A stretch of DNA of 5,770 bases from positions 1 to 5,770 of the forward strand of contig USBM01000148.1 in assembly GCA_900552885.1 (NCBI GenBank), written 5' to 3'. The DNA is from an uncultured Clostridium sp. (GTDB lineage Bacteria; Bacillota; Clostridia; Lachnospirales; Lachnospiraceae). Shown piece after piece: positions 5,671 through 5,770 of the stretch (its first letter is position 1; every line of letters starts with the position of its first letter). Both the position numbers and the translations under genes were made by a program. The notes beneath the pieces are model-generated. The model ran no database searches. It worked only from the letters and a program-made list of their open reading frames with translations, and was not told the origin of the DNA.

Positions 5671-5770
5671 ACCCTTGCACAGCGCAAGTGATAGCGGACG
5701 CGCATGTTAGGAGTGTATGAACCCGCCTTTTGGGTGGTGTCATGTTGCAGCAGGCACACTTGCGTTACGA
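5671..5770. other. GC-rich, foldable non-coding segment at the window edge
   Basis: G plus C is 55 of 100 bases, clearly above the AT-rich DNA beside it. AGCGCAAGTG (5681-5690) can pair with CACTTGCGTT (5757-5766) over ten positions with one G-U. Inside, 5700-5706 pairs with 5741-5748 with one bulge, and CCGCC (5723-5727) pairs with GGTGG (5733-5737), one G-U. G-U pairs make the plus-strand RNA fold better than the minus. There is no ORF with a good start, no tRNA shape and no T run. It may be a dispersed palindromic repeat, a structured RNA, or part of a feature beyond the edge. Confidence 0.35.

Noticed and set aside
5717..5770. Plus-strand frame from ATG at 5717 running off the right edge, with AGGAG just before it
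   Set aside because: The spacing of three bases is too short, and the sequence lies in a strongly foldable block; only 18 codons are visible.

Overview
The window looks like a low-GC Gram-positive chromosome, most likely a gut-type Clostridia of the Lachnospiraceae kind. The reasons are AT-rich DNA, strong AGGAGG-type ribosome binding sites, housekeeping (sigma-A-like) promoters, and a secreted LxxG-heptad protein beside a 12-helix MMPL transporter. The taxonomic call is inference; no marker gene is present. Every gene seen is on the minus strand, so the biology reads from right to left.

Right edge (about 5671-5770): a GC-rich block (55 of 100 bases are G or C) that can fold into one long hairpin and contains no recognisable gene. 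Next to it (5547-5670) is a compact control region. It holds two TTCACA direct repeats, a promoter with 17-base spacing, and two related 13-base inverted repeats, one over the -35 box and one just after the expected transcription start.

5546 to 717: a three-gene operon with gaps of 35 and 37 bases. The order is an MMPL/RND-type membrane exporter (698 aa), a secreted protein with two long arrays of glycine heptads (683 aa), and a TetR-family repressor (202 aa). A strong terminator (649-692) follows. The simplest model is a substrate-inducible envelope export system: the last gene encodes the repressor, which binds the twin operators in front of the first gene, and the heptad protein works outside the membrane as a companion of the exporter.

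627 to 1: a second transcription unit with its own near-perfect promoter (TTGACA, 16 bases, TATAAT) and an inverted repeat just upstream. It encodes a MarR-family regulator and then, 18 bases further, the first 11 codons of a gene that starts with GTG behind a strong ribosome binding site and runs off the left edge. MarR regulators in such positions often precede ABC exporter genes, but 11 residues are too few to identify the product.

No tRNA, rRNA, CRISPR array, insertion sequence or phage gene was seen. No gene-free stretch exceeds 300 bases.
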